A program made the position numbers and the translations under genes. Shown piece after piece: positions 32,609-41,339 of a DNA stretch of 64,000 nucleotides. How positions within the stretch are numbered: the stretch's first letter is position 1; every line of letters begins with the position of its first letter. This stretch comes from Verrucomicrobiia bacterium (lineage in GTDB: Bacteria; Verrucomicrobiota; Verrucomicrobiia; Verrucomicrobiales; DEV007): NCBI GenBank assembly GCA_030427505.1, contig JAUICH010000004.1, positions 244,114-308,113 on the forward strand, in the 5' to 3' direction. Under the pieces are notes generated by a model. The model worked only from the letters and a program-made list of their open reading frames with translations. It was not told where the DNA came from and ran no database searches.

Positions 32609-33493
32609 CTAGGGATGCAGTTCCAGCGTTCCGTTCGTCAGCCGGGCTTTCACGCCCAGCAGGATGGGTTCGTTTTCGTCCATATGGCCCACGGGAAGGC
32701 CACGGGCCACGGGCACGCCCAAGTGGCCCAGGCGTTCTTCGAGAACCTGTTCCGGCGTCACGCCATCTGGCCCCGGCTTGCCTTCGGTGAACCCGCCCAG
32801 CACGACCCCGGCGCATCTCTCCAGCCAGGTGGCGTGATGCAGGGAGGTCAGCAGACGGTCCAGCCGGTAGGGCCGCTCGCCCACGTCTTCCAGCAGCAGG
32901 ATAGCGCCGTCCACGGGCAGCTCGTAGGGCGTGCCGAGCAGCGCGCCCAGGACGGCCAGGTTCCCTCCCAACAAAGGTCCTTCCGCCTCGCCCCCGGAGA
33001 TCATTTCCACGTCCCAGGGGCCTGGGGTGACAGTTCCTTCGAGGACGCCGGCCCAGTGTTCGCGCGCGGCGTCGCTGGCCTTGCCCAGGCCGGTCACCAT
33101 GGGGGCGTGGATGGACCGCACCCCTGCCCGGGCCCACAGGGCGTGCAGGGCGGTGATGTCGCTGAAGCCCACGATCAGTTTGTTCGCGTCGGCGACGCGG
33201 CCCATGTCGAGGTCGGGAAGCAGCCGGGTCGCCCCGTAACCGCCCCGGGCGGCGATGATGGCGGACACTTCGGGGTCCATGATGGCGTCCCGCAATTCCC
33301 GCAAGCGGCGGCCGTCTGGGCCGGCCAGGAAGCCGTGGCGGCTTTTGATATCCTCCTCATCGACGCGCACCTCGTATCGGGTGCGCAACCAGGCGAGGCC
33401 GGCTTCGAATGATTCCAGATCAAAAGGGCCACTCGGCGCGACCACGGCCACGGTGGCGCCCTTTTCGACAGGTTTGGCTGGGGGGGAAAACAT
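32609..33493 (-). CDS. LD-carboxypeptidase (peptidase family S66)
   Basis: This is a 294-residue serine peptidase of the LdcA/MccF family, which trims tetrapeptides of cell-wall peptidoglycan in the cytoplasm or inactivates peptide-nucleotide antibiotics. The N-terminal VAVVAPSGPFD, IIAARGGYGATRLLP and the nucleophile elbow GFSDIT (Ser) are present, followed by ILLLEDVGERPYRLDRLL (Glu) and GLPVGHMDENEPI (His), completing the Ser-Glu-His triad. The length is typical. The gene is upstream of the beta-helix/LRR gene with a 9-bp gap. Confidence 0.92.
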   Translation of the reverse strand: MFSPPAKPVEKGATVAVVAPSGPFDLESFEAGLAWLRTRYEVRVDEEDIKSRHGFLAGPDGRRLRELRDAIMDPEVSAIIAARGGYGATRLLPDLDMGRVADANKLIVGFSDITALHALWARAGVRSIHAPMVTGLGKASDAAREHWAGVLEGTVTPGPWDVEMISGGEAEGPLLGGNLAVLGALLGTPYELPVDGAILLLEDVGERPYRLDRLLTSLHHATWLERCAGVVLGGFTEGKPGPDGVTPEQVLEERLGHLGVPVARGLPVGHMDENEPILLGVKARLTNGTLELHP

Positions 33494-33775
33494 AAAGCGA
33501 GAGGGGTTCCTTCACGGGTAAATTACGAACCCCGGAGGAACAAGCCTGCAATTGAAACTCGTCCTGGAGACGAATTGCCTCACAAAAGGAGTGTCTGGCG
33601 AAGATGCGCACGCCTTACGCGGACAGAGGCATGGAAGGCCGTGGCTGGTTGCTGGGAAAGGGGTGCGGATACAGCCACAGATACGCCGTGGGCCGCCGAT
33701 CCTCCCCCGCGCTCCACTCTTGCCGAGGTAGTTGCTGGAGCCCTATCTCCAGCGAGCTCCCCTTCCCCTGGCCCG

Positions 33776-34981
33776 CTACTCTTTCGCCTTCTTCTCCCCT
33801 TCGTCCGTCTTCGCCACCTTCTTGACTTTCTTTTTCTTCTTCGGCTTAGGTTCCGGTAGCAGGGTGCGGAGATTGCTCTGCAGCCCGTAGCAGAGCAGCG
33901 TGTCGCCGGGGAGAATGTGGCGGTCGGGACGCGGATTGGGGATGACGATGCCGCCGCGCTGGATGCTGAGGATGACGATGTCGCGCTCGCGCAGGCCGGT
34001 TTCGCGGACGGTCTTGTCGGCGATCTCGGACTCGGGGCTGATGGGGACTTCCGCCACCACGTAGCCACGGGCCAGGCTGAGGCGCTGGCGCAGATCCAGA
34101 TCTTCGAAGCCGAGCCGGGACTCGATGTGTTCGATGATCTGCCCGGCGATGTCGCTGCCGGTCGCTTTCTCGATGCCCTCCAGGCCGGGCGAAGAGTTTA
34201 CCTCCATGATCTGGGGGCCATCGTGCCCCTCCAGCATATCGACCCCCGCGACGTGGAGGCCCATGATGTGGGCGGCGCGGACGGCGGTTTTCGCATACTC
34301 TTCGCTCAGTTGAATGGACTCCGTGGTGCCGCCCCGGTGGACGTTGCTGCGGAACTCGGTGCCCACGGCGCTGCGGCGCATGGCGGCCACCACGCGGTCG
34401 CCAATGACGAAAGCGCGCACGTCTTTGCCCTTACTCTCGGCCACGAACTTCTGGATGATGACGTTCTGCCGGGTGCTCTGGAGCGCCTCCACAATGGCCT
34501 CGGCCACCTTCGTCGTTTCGGCCAGGATGACGCCGATGCCCTGGGTCCCCTCCAGCATCTTGATGATGACCGGCGCGCCACCGACGCGCTCGATGGCGCC
34601 GAGAATGTCTTTCCGGTCGCGCACAAAGGCGGTGGACGGCATGCCCAGCTTGTACCGGCTGAGGATCTGCAAAGAGCGCAGCTTGTCCCGCGAGGTGCTG
34701 ATGGCGTTAGAAGGGTTCAGCGTAAAAACCCCCATCTGCTCGAAGTGCCGCACCACGGCAGTCCCGTAAAAGGTAATGGAAGACCCAATGCGTGGAATGA
34801 CAGCATCATACTCGGAAAGTTCCTTCCCTTTCCGGACCAGAGACGGCCCATGACTGTCGATCTGGATGGCCAGGCTAAGAGTGTTCAGCGCCACCACCTT
34901 ATGCCCCCGTTTTTCAGCGGCTTCCTTGAGCCGGAGGGACGAGTAATTGCGCGGTTCGCGGGTCAGCAGAGCGATCTTCAT
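33776..34981 (-). CDS. RimK-type ATP-grasp ligase fused to an RCK_C (TrkA-C) domain
   Basis: This is a 401-residue enzyme from the ATG at 34981 (MKIALLTREPRNYSSLRLKEAAEKRG). Residues 1-300 are a RimK-like ATP-grasp ligase: SRDKLRSLQILSRYKLGMP, VIIKMLEGTQGIGV, FVAESKGKDVRAFVIGD and the metal loop MEVNSSPGLEGIEKATG near residue 260. Relatives add glutamates to ribosomal protein S6 or build similar peptide tails. Residues ~305-375 (VAEVPISPESEIADKTVRETGLRERDIVILSI) match the RCK_C ligand-binding domain of potassium channels and transporters. A lysine-rich tail ends the protein. The fusion suggests control by a small ligand such as a cyclic nucleotide (inference). The open frame continues upstream for 113 codons, but that part has no RimK-like content. 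Confidence 0.88.
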   Translation of the reverse strand: MKIALLTREPRNYSSLRLKEAAEKRGHKVVALNTLSLAIQIDSHGPSLVRKGKELSEYDAVIPRIGSSITFYGTAVVRHFEQMGVFTLNPSNAISTSRDKLRSLQILSRYKLGMPSTAFVRDRKDILGAIERVGGAPVIIKMLEGTQGIGVILAETTKVAEAIVEALQSTRQNVIIQKFVAESKGKDVRAFVIGDRVVAAMRRSAVGTEFRSNVHRGGTTESIQLSEEYAKTAVRAAHIMGLHVAGVDMLEGHDGPQIMEVNSSPGLEGIEKATGSDIAGQIIEHIESRLGFEDLDLRQRLSLARGYVVAEVPISPESEIADKTVRETGLRERDIVILSIQRGGIVIPNPRPDRHILPGDTLLCYGLQSNLRTLLPEPKPKKKKKVKKVAKTDEGEKKAKE

Positions 34982-35120
34982 GACGAGAAGGGTAGCGTTG
35001 GTAGTGCCAAAGGTAGAGATTAAATGAGGAACGGAAGGCAATAAACAGGCCGGGCCTTTCCTCCCTGTTGCCTTATACGAGGCGGAGGGCGGAACGGTGG
35101 CGAAAAGCGCTGAAGTCGTT

Positions 35121-35423
35121 CTAGTCCACCACGATGGCCCTGTCGCCGAGGAAGAACATGGCTTCTTTGATACGCAGGGCAATTTGCCTTTTCTTTTCCA
35201 GGGACATCTGTTCCTGCGCATGGGGTGGCTCCCACCCATTAACTCCTGAAACTGAGATCCGGTCCGTCGCCCAAGGCATGAGGTTTTCCATATAGTAAAG
35301 CGCCATCTTACCATCCTCATGATAGCGCATGACGAATTGGGTGATCGGGCTGCCCGTCCGGTCTATCCGGTAGCCCTCATCGCTGATGACGCCGTAGCGT
35401 CCTTCTATCTTCTGGAGACTCAC
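35121..35423 (-). CDS. Small unknown, possibly Imm74-like immunity protein
   Basis: This is a 100-residue soluble protein. It begins with beta-strand-like segments (GYRIDRTG, FVMRYHEDGKMALYYMENL), has a central NGWEPPH, and ends with a helix plus strand (LEKKRQIALRIKEAMFFLGDRAIVV). This order, especially a Trp-x-Pro-Pro followed by a helix and a final hydrophobic strand, reminds me of Imm74-type immunity proteins from polymorphic toxin systems. The match is by eye only. No toxin gene is seen nearby. Other orphan small genes, including a SMI1/KNR4-like one, lie just upstream. Confidence 0.55.
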   Translation of the reverse strand: MSLQKIEGRYGVISDEGYRIDRTGSPITQFVMRYHEDGKMALYYMENLMPWATDRISVSGVNGWEPPHAQEQMSLEKKRQIALRIKEAMFFLGDRAIVVD

Positions 35424-35513
35424 GAAAGTGTCATGCCCAATTCAACGGTTGCGGGGACCACCCAAGCAAGCGTTCTACCCCTCTGTCCTATCTCAATCCG
35501 GCGATGTTTTCAT

Positions 35514-35790
35514 CTATAGTTTCACTCTTTCCCAAACGACCCAGAAGCACAGTGCCAAGCACGCCGTCTGAAAGGCGAACGTCCAGAGGGTCTCACCCTT
35601 TCGAGAAACGGCCAAGCCCCGGCAGCTGAGGAAGAGGAGCAGCCCCAAGCCAAAGCCGGGCCATGGGAACTCGGGTCCGGCGTCCGTGGAAGGAACCGGG
35701 GGAACCATTAGGAACAGGGACAAGCCAAAACATAGATTTTCCAGCAGTCTCGCTTTAGAGCTTACCCCGAACTCATGGATTGGTGGGAGC
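35514..35790 (-). CDS. Short membrane protein or fragment, start uncertain
   Basis: The last ~80 residues of this frame (LLENLCFGLSLFLMVPPVP ... FGLGLLLFLSCRGLAV ... LWTFAFQTACLALCFWVVWERVKL) contain three convincing hydrophobic segments with a soluble loop, as in a small inner-membrane protein. Upstream of about 35790 the frame stays open but loses sensible composition and overlaps a plus-strand frame. The true start is not visible, so this may be the 3' end of a truncated gene. No family recognised. Confidence 0.4.
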
Positions 35791-36119
35791 AAGAGGGGCC
35801 AGATCACCGCGGTCCACCCAAACGGTGGTTTGGAAAGTGGAACGACAGAAGTTATCGGGTTTATTTTCAGTCTGACGACCGGACGCGCGAGTGGGTATTG
35901 AAGTATCGGGATCGCGGCAAGGCTTGCGCCGCGTATGCTTTGCTTAGTGTGAACGACTACCTTGATAAAGACCTTGAAGCCATTTATCGCCAGAAAACAA
36001 GCAACGGCAAGCCTTTGGGCAACAAAGAAAAGCAAAGTGCCAAACTGAGTCAGAAATACGAATTCGCCGCCGCGCGGAAACTAAAAAGGAAAGCCCGGCG
36101 GGTCTGGCATTGGACCTGA
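35775..36119 (+). CDS. Unknown basic protein, doubtful
   Basis: This is a 114-residue frame on the plus strand. The stretch RSYRVYFQSDDRTREWVLKYRDRGKACAAYALLS, followed by a lysine-rich end (RKLKRKARRVWHWT), has the composition of a real soluble, basic protein. There is no identified family, and the N-terminus (MDWWEQEGPDHRG) is weak. It lies in the orphan-gene patch and overlaps the uncertain 5' part of the minus-strand membrane protein. Confidence 0.35.
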   Translation: MDWWEQEGPDHRGPPKRWFGKWNDRSYRVYFQSDDRTREWVLKYRDRGKACAAYALLSVNDYLDKDLEAIYRQKTSNGKPLGNKEKQSAKLSQKYEFAAARKLKRKARRVWHWT

Positions 36120-36195
36120 TGACAAGGCCGCGTAGCCTGGGTAAGACCCGGGCCAAAATGTAGATACTTACCTGGTTCATCCGAGGGCGCTAAGG

Positions 36196-36591
36196 CTATT
36201 GCGCCCTCCGAATACCGAGTTCCCAAGTCGTCACGTCGTGAGGGTCAAAGCCTTCGATCTCCTCTGCCCGGGATCTGACCACGGAGGCGCAGAGATGACT
36301 TTCTGGACCGGCCTGATCGGCCAGTCCTCCAGTCAGATTCCTCTCTCCGCGAAGGTAGCAGTAGTAACGTTTCCGGTCATGGCCGTAGATCCAGTTCCCC
36401 CCATTTCCGTGATTCATTTCCGTGGAGACAAAAGTGAATATCGAGGATTCCTCCGGTATGAAGTAGACGCCGAGTTCCGTGTAGATCAGCCACAGGTTCT
36501 CCATGGCGTTCTCAAACACGGCCAGAAGCGCCATACCCGTCAGTACGATTGCCAGGCAACCTAACAACAGGCGTCTTTTCTTCGGTTTCAT
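36196..36591 (-). CDS. Membrane-anchored unknown protein
   Basis: This is a 131-residue protein with a basic start and one N-terminal hydrophobic helix (KKRRLLLGCLAIVLTGMALLAVF), followed by a soluble domain probably outside the membrane (VYFIPEESSIFTFVSTEMNHGNGGNWIYGHDRKRYYCYL). A pair of YYCYLRGE/HLCAS cysteines may form a disulfide. It is unassigned. It follows the SMI1/KNR4-like gene by about 35 bp on the same strand, so they may be co-expressed. Confidence 0.55.
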   Translation of the reverse strand: MKPKKRRLLLGCLAIVLTGMALLAVFENAMENLWLIYTELGVYFIPEESSIFTFVSTEMNHGNGGNWIYGHDRKRYYCYLRGERNLTGGLADQAGPESHLCASVVRSRAEEIEGFDPHDVTTWELGIRRAQ

Positions 36592-36625
36592 TGTTACTTG
36601 CTCGGTTTACTGGGCGAACCGTCCA

Positions 36626-37132
36626 TTACCTCTTATCCTGAATTTCACTTGTCACTACCGGGCAGATCGCCTTGACCAGGCCGGCCCTCTTGTTCGAAAC
36701 GTGAACCAGAAATTCCTCAATCGAACGAAACAAGTAGTTTGCCTCATGGCTGACCATAAGCCGGTCTGCAATGATATACGAAAAGATCCAACCGTGATAC
36801 TTCTCTCGAAGATCAATCCCAATACAATCGCCAGCGGTCGTCCAGGCAAACAAGTAGGCCGACTCGAACTCAGGAAATGAGAAATCATATTCAGAACTCC
36901 TGAACCTGCGGTTGATGTTTTCTGAAGGCAATTGGGAAACAAAGGTGAACTCCAGTCCCCATTCCAAACTGTGCCCTCCGCAGAGTTCGATAAGAACGCA
37001 AAAGTCTTCAGGAAAACCAACCTTGGATCCGCCCAATTCCACTCCCACAACGCTGGAAAACTCCGGGTTTGGTTTGAGCCTTCCTGAACCCTTCAGGTTT
37101 TCTGCCAAGCGTCTTATATTTTCCTCGGACAT
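36626..37132 (-). CDS. SMI1/KNR4 (SUKH) family protein
   Basis: This is a 168-residue protein with the SUKH-type layout: an N-terminal helix, then LGGSKVGFPEDFCVLIELCGG, a variable middle, YLFAWTTAGDCIGIDLRE (the strand-strand pair typical of the fold), and a final helix (ANYLFRSIEEFLVHV). In bacteria many SUKH proteins are immunity proteins against nuclease toxins. Here no toxin partner is visible, so it may be an orphan immunity gene. Length and fold order are normal for the family. Confidence 0.75.
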   Translation of the reverse strand: MSEENIRRLAENLKGSGRLKPNPEFSSVVGVELGGSKVGFPEDFCVLIELCGGHSLEWGLEFTFVSQLPSENINRRFRSSEYDFSFPEFESAYLFAWTTAGDCIGIDLREKYHGWIFSYIIADRLMVSHEANYLFRSIEEFLVHVSNKRAGLVKAICPVVTSEIQDKR

Positions 37133-37277
37133 TTGTTCAGTTCTTATTTCAACCGTACTCTCGTCATTGCAATTGGGGACATCAGAAACAGTGGCCCGGT
37201 AATAGTGACAGCAGTTGGCAAAGAGAAACTTCTCTGGATGCCGTTCAGTTTACCTCTCTTCCCTTTCTGGCTCCCCC

Positions 37278-38636
37278 TCACTTTTCCCGCGGATTCCTCA
37301 GGGGCCGGCCGCTGAGTTTGGGGTAGAGCCATTCGAAGGCGAAGGCGGCGGCGAGGAGGCCGGCGAAGATGAGGAGGGCTTTCGGGTCTTCTTTGGCGGT
37401 GTGGGCGAGCAGGGCGCCGAGGGCGCCCAGGCAGGCGAGGCTGCCGGCGGCGGCGAGGAGCTTGTTCGCGCCGATGGTGGGGGCGAGTTTCCACGCGGCG
37501 GCGCAGACGGCGGCAAAGATGAGGAGGAAACCGGCGCTGCCGAGGATGGCGATGGCGCGCAGATCGATGGTATTGGCGAGGATGAGCGACAGGGCGGTGG
37601 TGACGAGGACGCCGGCCACGGGATTGTTCCAAGCTTTGTGGTCGAGTTCCTCGGGTAGCTCGCCATCCATGGCCAAGCTGTAACCGAGCCGGGCGTTGCC
37701 GTAGATGGTGGCATTGATGGCGGAGAAGGTGGCGAGCAGGGCGGAGACGGACACCAGGACAAACCCGGCGTGACCCAGGGACGGACGGGCTGCGGCAGCC
37801 AGGGCGTAGTCTTTCTGTTCGGCGATGACTTCTTCTGACACGCCGCCGACGGTGACTATGGCCACCAGCACGTAAAGCAAGATGACGAAGATGACGCAGC
37901 CGTAGTAAGCGCGGGGCAGGTTCTTCTGGGGTTCGCGCACGTCGCCGGCGGCGTTGGCAATGAGTTCGAAGCCTTCATAGGCGACGAAGATGACCATGCC
38001 GCCCACCACCAGCGCGCCGGGTGATTTCCAGGCCGCCATTTCCAGCCGGCTGGAATCGAGATGGAACAGACCGCCCCCCACGACCACGCCGAGCAGGAGA
38101 AGCTTCCCAATGACGATGTAGGACTCTGACTTGCTGACGAAGGAGGCGTTCAGCAGATTGATAGCCGTGGGCAGCAGGATGCCCGCGCTGATGAGGACGT
38201 GGCGGAGCCAGGGCGCGGGCTCGCTGAAGAAGGTCTGGCCGTAGGAAGCGAAGGCGGAGGCGTAGAGGGCTATGGTAACCAGGTAACTGAGCCACAGGAT
38301 CAGGTTCAGGCCGCCGGTAAAGAGGTTGGCCCCAAAGGCTTCGTCCAAGAAGACGGCAGTGCCGCCCGCCTCGGGGTAATGGCAGGACAGCCTGACGTAG
38401 GCGTAGCAGGTGAGCAGCGCCACGGCCCCGGCGATGGCGAAAGCCACGGGCGTGCCCCCACCCGCCAGCGCGACAGCGGTGCCCAGCACGGCGAAGATGC
38501 CCCCGCCCACCATGCCGCCGATGCCAATGAGCGCTGCGGAGACAGGGCCGATGCCGCCTCCGTTGCCGTTGTCGTTGTCGTTGTCGTTGTCGTTACTGTT
38601 ACCGGAAGACTTAGTTGAGTTAGGTTGGCTGGACAT
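37278..38636 (-). CDS. APC-family amino-acid permease
   Basis: This is a 452-residue inner-membrane permease with about twelve transmembrane segments. Its start motif after the leader is IGIGGMVGGGIFAVLGTAVALAGGGTPVAFAIAGAVAL, the consensus amino-acid-binding glycine loop of the amino acid-polyamine-organocation family. VAYEGFELIANAAGDVREPQKNLPRA is another hallmark. The leader (residues ~10-27) is an unusual Asn/Asp/Gly-rich stretch encoded by a GTTGTC-type hexamer repeat at 38568-38591. That repeat could vary in copy number. Substrate is not predictable. Confidence 0.9.
   Translation of the reverse strand: MSSQPNSTKSSGNSNDNDNDNDNGNGGGIGPVSAALIGIGGMVGGGIFAVLGTAVALAGGGTPVAFAIAGAVALLTCYAYVRLSCHYPEAGGTAVFLDEAFGANLFTGGLNLILWLSYLVTIALYASAFASYGQTFFSEPAPWLRHVLISAGILLPTAINLLNASFVSKSESYIVIGKLLLLGVVVGGGLFHLDSSRLEMAAWKSPGALVVGGMVIFVAYEGFELIANAAGDVREPQKNLPRAYYGCVIFVILLYVLVAIVTVGGVSEEVIAEQKDYALAAAARPSLGHAGFVLVSVSALLATFSAINATIYGNARLGYSLAMDGELPEELDHKAWNNPVAGVLVTTALSLILANTIDLRAIAILGSAGFLLIFAAVCAAAWKLAPTIGANKLLAAAGSLACLGALGALLAHTAKEDPKALLIFAGLLAAAFAFEWLYPKLSGRPLRNPREK
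38568..38591. repeat. GTTGTC hexamer tandem repeat inside the permease gene
   Basis: Four perfect head-to-tail copies of GTTGTC (GACAAC on the coding strand) encode the Asp-Asn run near the permease N-terminus. Copy-number change would lengthen or shorten the tail without shifting frame. Confidence 0.75.
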
Positions 38637-38799
38637 GTGAGATACGTGATCGCGGGACTCGTTCTATATAGGGAGGGGCAGATTCGTTGCAAACTGGTAT
38701 ACGTTTCATTTTTCCGGATGGAGGGGAAAGAGCGTTTTTATCCAGGCCGTATCCCTGATCACCTAGATTAAGCCTCAATATCGATCACAAAGCGGCACC

Positions 38800-39020
38800 G
38801 TGAGGCAAAGGTGGAACGTGATCTGCGAGCGCGTTCTAGAAAGCAGAACCAGTAGACCTTTCATCTTTGTTCGGATATCGATTCCGCCGACGTGGGGGCA
38901 TTTGGTCACTCAGACTTTACGCGAATCCTTCGCCGCCACCAATTGGCAGCCCGGCTCGCGAGTTCCTCGCCCGGAGGTCGAGGACCACCTTCCATCACCG
39001 CATGCTCCAGGCAAACCCGT
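38800..39020 (-). repeat. Inverted relative of the 286-bp tandem repeat
   Basis: AAAGGTGGAACGTGATCTGC (38808 onward) and GCGAGTTCCTCGCCCGGAGG (38959 onward) are reverse-complement matches of two parts of the unit at 55126-55345, in the matching order. The middle has diverged or been replaced. Confidence 0.6.
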
Positions 39021-39117
39021 GAGTAGCCGAGACTTCCGCCACTTTCGATGGTAATGGAGAATACGTTTCCGGCTACGGTTTTTTCGAAAACTGCTCCAGA
39101 CCAGTCCCAGACCAACG

Positions 39118-39225
39118 AACGGCTCCCCGCTAACCGCGCCTCCGGCTGCCATCCCCAGAGAGCCGAAAGAAAATTCGGCTCACTCACAAAGAGAAGCTTC
39201 GCCTCCCAAGGACAAGGAGCGGTCC
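39118..39225. repeat. Dispersed repeat copy (CGCCTCCGGCTGCCATCC ... GCTTCGCCTCCC)
   Basis: CGCGCCTCCGGCTGCCATCC, an AGCCGAAAGAAAATTCGGCT palindrome and GAAGCTTCGCCTCCC occur in the same order and spacing as at 29455-29575. Confidence 0.65.
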
Positions 39226-39337
39226 AGAGGCTTACCCACCCCACTCACCAATCAACTGGAAGATGGCGCATGGGACAATCTCTGTCAGTAAACAAGCAAT
39301 TCCCGGCACCTGCGTTGTTAGATCGCCATCCCGGTGT

Positions 39338-40282
39338 CTACTTCAGATGCTCGTCAAAGAACTTGGCGGTGGCGTCGAGGCCGATGTCGAAGGTGGTCTG
39401 GCGGCCGAGGAAGGCGTGGGGACCGTTGGGAATGAGGACGAGGCCGGTGGGGATGCCCAGTTCTTCGAGATCGGCACGGGCGTCGTCGGCGTGGGTGCTG
39501 GCGTCGTCCAGTTCGCCGGCCATGAAGAGGAGCGGCGGGTCGGCTTTGTCCAGGTGATGGCGGGGCGAGGCGAGGGCGTAGATTTCCGGAGCCTCGTCCA
39601 GCGTGGCGCCCAGAAAGGGGCGGTAGTGCGGATTTTCGGGAGCGCTGCTCAGCTCGCGGATGCGCTCGGTCTCCAGATCGCTCTGGGCGCCCATGGCGAC
39701 GCAGGCCTGCACGGCGCTGGAAGCGTCCGGGTTGCCGCCGTCTCCCTCCAGTTCCGGGACGCCGCCGCTGGTGGCCAGGAGGGCCGCGAGTTGTCCGCCT
39801 GCCGACAGACCAGTAGCGCCTATCTTGTCCACGTCCACGCCATAGGTCTCCGCGTGGGCCCGCAGAAAACGGACGGCGGCTTTGCAGTCCTGGATGGCGG
39901 CGGGGAACTTGGCCTCTCCGCTCAGGCGGTAGCTGATGGTCGCGGTGACGTAGCCTCGAGCAGCGAGGGCCTGGGCGAGCTTGGTCATGGAGGAGCGGTC
40001 GCCTTTGAACCAACCGCCGCCGTGAATGCAGACGATGGCGGGCAGTTTTCCTTCAGCGTCTCTGGGCCGGTAGAGATCCAGCTTCAACTCGCGGTCACCG
40101 TAGCGGGCGTAGGTCAGTTCCGGATGAGAGTCGAGAGAAGCGATGAGGTTGTCCGGCAGCTTGGTGGCGGCGGGTTTGGGAGCCGCCGGTTTCGGCGCGG
40201 CGTTCTGCGCCCGTGCCGCCGGGTGGATGGCGAGGATCAGGCTCAGGAGGATAAGAAGAACGGTAAGGGGAAACGGTTTCAT
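39338..40282 (-). CDS. Secreted alpha/beta hydrolase (esterase, BD-FAE-like)
   Basis: This is a 314-residue exported esterase. The signal peptide (PLTVLLILLSLILAIHPAARA) is followed by an Ala/Pro linker. The alpha/beta-hydrolase core has the oxyanion motif CIHGGGWFKGD, the nucleophile elbow GLSAGG (Ser), the acid loop AGELDDAST (Asp) and the base NGPHAFLG (His). Such enzymes in sugar-degrading bacteria often remove acetyl or feruloyl groups from polysaccharides. It ends a minus-strand series with two LamG-like genes and a small membrane-associated protein. Confidence 0.9.
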   Translation of the reverse strand: MKPFPLTVLLILLSLILAIHPAARAQNAAPKPAAPKPAATKLPDNLIASLDSHPELTYARYGDRELKLDLYRPRDAEGKLPAIVCIHGGGWFKGDRSSMTKLAQALAARGYVTATISYRLSGEAKFPAAIQDCKAAVRFLRAHAETYGVDVDKIGATGLSAGGQLAALLATSGGVPELEGDGGNPDASSAVQACVAMGAQSDLETERIRELSSAPENPHYRPFLGATLDEAPEIYALASPRHHLDKADPPLLFMAGELDDASTHADDARADLEELGIPTGLVLIPNGPHAFLGRQTTFDIGLDATAKFFDEHLK

Positions 40283-40296
40283 AGCGAGTAATCCAG

Positions 40297-40626
40297 TTAG
40301 TCTTCAGAGTCGTGGTTCAGGGGCGTCTTCAACTTTCCAGTAACACTCAAGTTCCCCACGATAAGCTCGCCGATCTCGAGCTGGCGGATCCGGGCGCGGT
40401 CGATCTTCAGGCGGCCAATGGCGAGGGCACCGATCGCCAACGCTCCAAGGGCGACAGCGCCCAGCACCAGCGATCCGATGGCCTCGGTCCCCGTGGCATG
40501 CACCCCGGTAGCCCGGGCGCCCACGCAGATCGCGGAACGACGAACCTTACCAGTCGTAGCGGCGACTTCATCGCCTCCGGCGGCGAAAGCCTCCCGCTCA
40601 CGATATCGCATTGGTTGGTCTTTCAT
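40297..40626 (-). CDS. Small membrane-associated protein with GALAIGALAIG repeats
   Basis: This is a 109-residue protein from the ATG at 40626 (MKDQPMRYREREAF). The middle is a repeated hydrophobic five-residue pattern (VLGAVALGALAIGALAIGRLKI), followed by a charged repeat (RARIRQLEIGELIVGNLSV) and a hydrophilic tail. The regular pattern suggests a beta-solenoid or membrane-lying structure. I recognise the pattern from other GC-rich bacteria but know no function. It lies 14 bp upstream of the esterase and is probably co-transcribed. Confidence 0.65.
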   Translation of the reverse strand: MKDQPMRYREREAFAAGGDEVAATTGKVRRSAICVGARATGVHATGTEAIGSLVLGAVALGALAIGALAIGRLKIDRARIRQLEIGELIVGNLSVTGKLKTPLNHDSED

Positions 40627-40682
40627 GAAGTGTTTGGTTAGGGAAAAGGAAAGCTTGCTTAGCAAAACGCTTTTCGTCCACG

Positions 40683-41317
40683 TTACAGGGCGGTGATGCG
40701 CAGGGCGCGGAACTCCAGGGCGCCCGCCTTTTCGCCTTCCGGTCCGCCGGAATCGCCGCCGAGGCCGAAGGTCTGCTTTTCCTCCGCGATGCAGGCGTGC
40801 CCGGCGGTGAACGTCTGGCCGTCATCGATGACGGCGGTGAGGCGCGGGCCTTCCAGGGTGAGGCGGACGTGGTGCCACTCCCCTACCCCGAGCGGGCAGG
40901 CTTCGTTCAGCAGTTCGGTATTCTCCCCCTTTTTCGGGTGAGCCAGGACGCGGACCTGATCCCGGCCCAGAACGAGATGAACGATGTGCCCGCGCTCCTG
41001 GGAGCCATTGAAGATGATGCCCGCGAAGGTGGCGCCGCGCTCCAGGCGGTAGTCGAACTCCACGGTGGCATCCGTCAGCACGAGCCGCCGCATCTTCACC
41101 GCCCGTGACGGCGTTCGCCGGACTCGAATCCGCGCAAAATGCCGTCCCCCGCCTTCCAGGTGCCGAGCCCCCAGAACCAGTCTTCCGACAGTCCGGTGGT
41201 GAAGTCTTCTTTCAGGAACACCTTTCCCTCTTCCCCGGCGCGAGAGGCGCCGCCTGAGGCAAGGAAAAGGCTGGCGGAGAGAACGAGGAAGTATCCATGG
41301 AAAACGGCCCGTTCCAT
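40683..41317 (-). pseudogene. LamG/3-keto-disaccharide hydrolase-like gene, frameshifted
   Basis: This gene is in two frames. The first part (41317-41096) gives a signal peptide and GKVFLKEDFTTGLSEDWFWGLGTWKAGDGILRGFESGERRHG, ending in TGA. The second (from ~41099) continues VKMRRLVLTDATVEFDYRLERGATFAGIIFNG to 40683. Adding one base in CACGGGCGGTGAAG joins them into a protein of about 211 residues, close in size and pattern to the intact neighbour upstream. The jelly-roll fold of this family (DUF1080/LamG-like) binds or cleaves sugars. The shift may be real decay or a sequence error. Confidence 0.72.
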
Positions 41318-41339
41318 AACCCTATTACTAAGCTCTATT

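Larger units (their letters stand above)
38637..39337. other. Intergenic region with two repeat families
   Basis: 700 bp with no credible gene. It holds an inverted relative of the 55-kb tandem repeat (38800-39020) and a copy of the CGCCTCCGGCTGCCATCC repeat (39118-39225). It should contain the promoter of the permease on the minus strand. Confidence 0.5.

Noticed and set aside
34982..35320. N-terminal extension of the RimK-RCK_C frame by 113 codons
   Set aside because: The residues before MKIALLTRE have no RimK similarity and overlap the neighbouring small gene; the ATG at 34981 matches family starts.
36000..36035. Full 173-codon version of the minus-strand membrane protein starting at 36035
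   Set aside because: Only the last ~80 residues look protein-like; the upstream part has low-quality sequence and overlaps a plus-strand frame.
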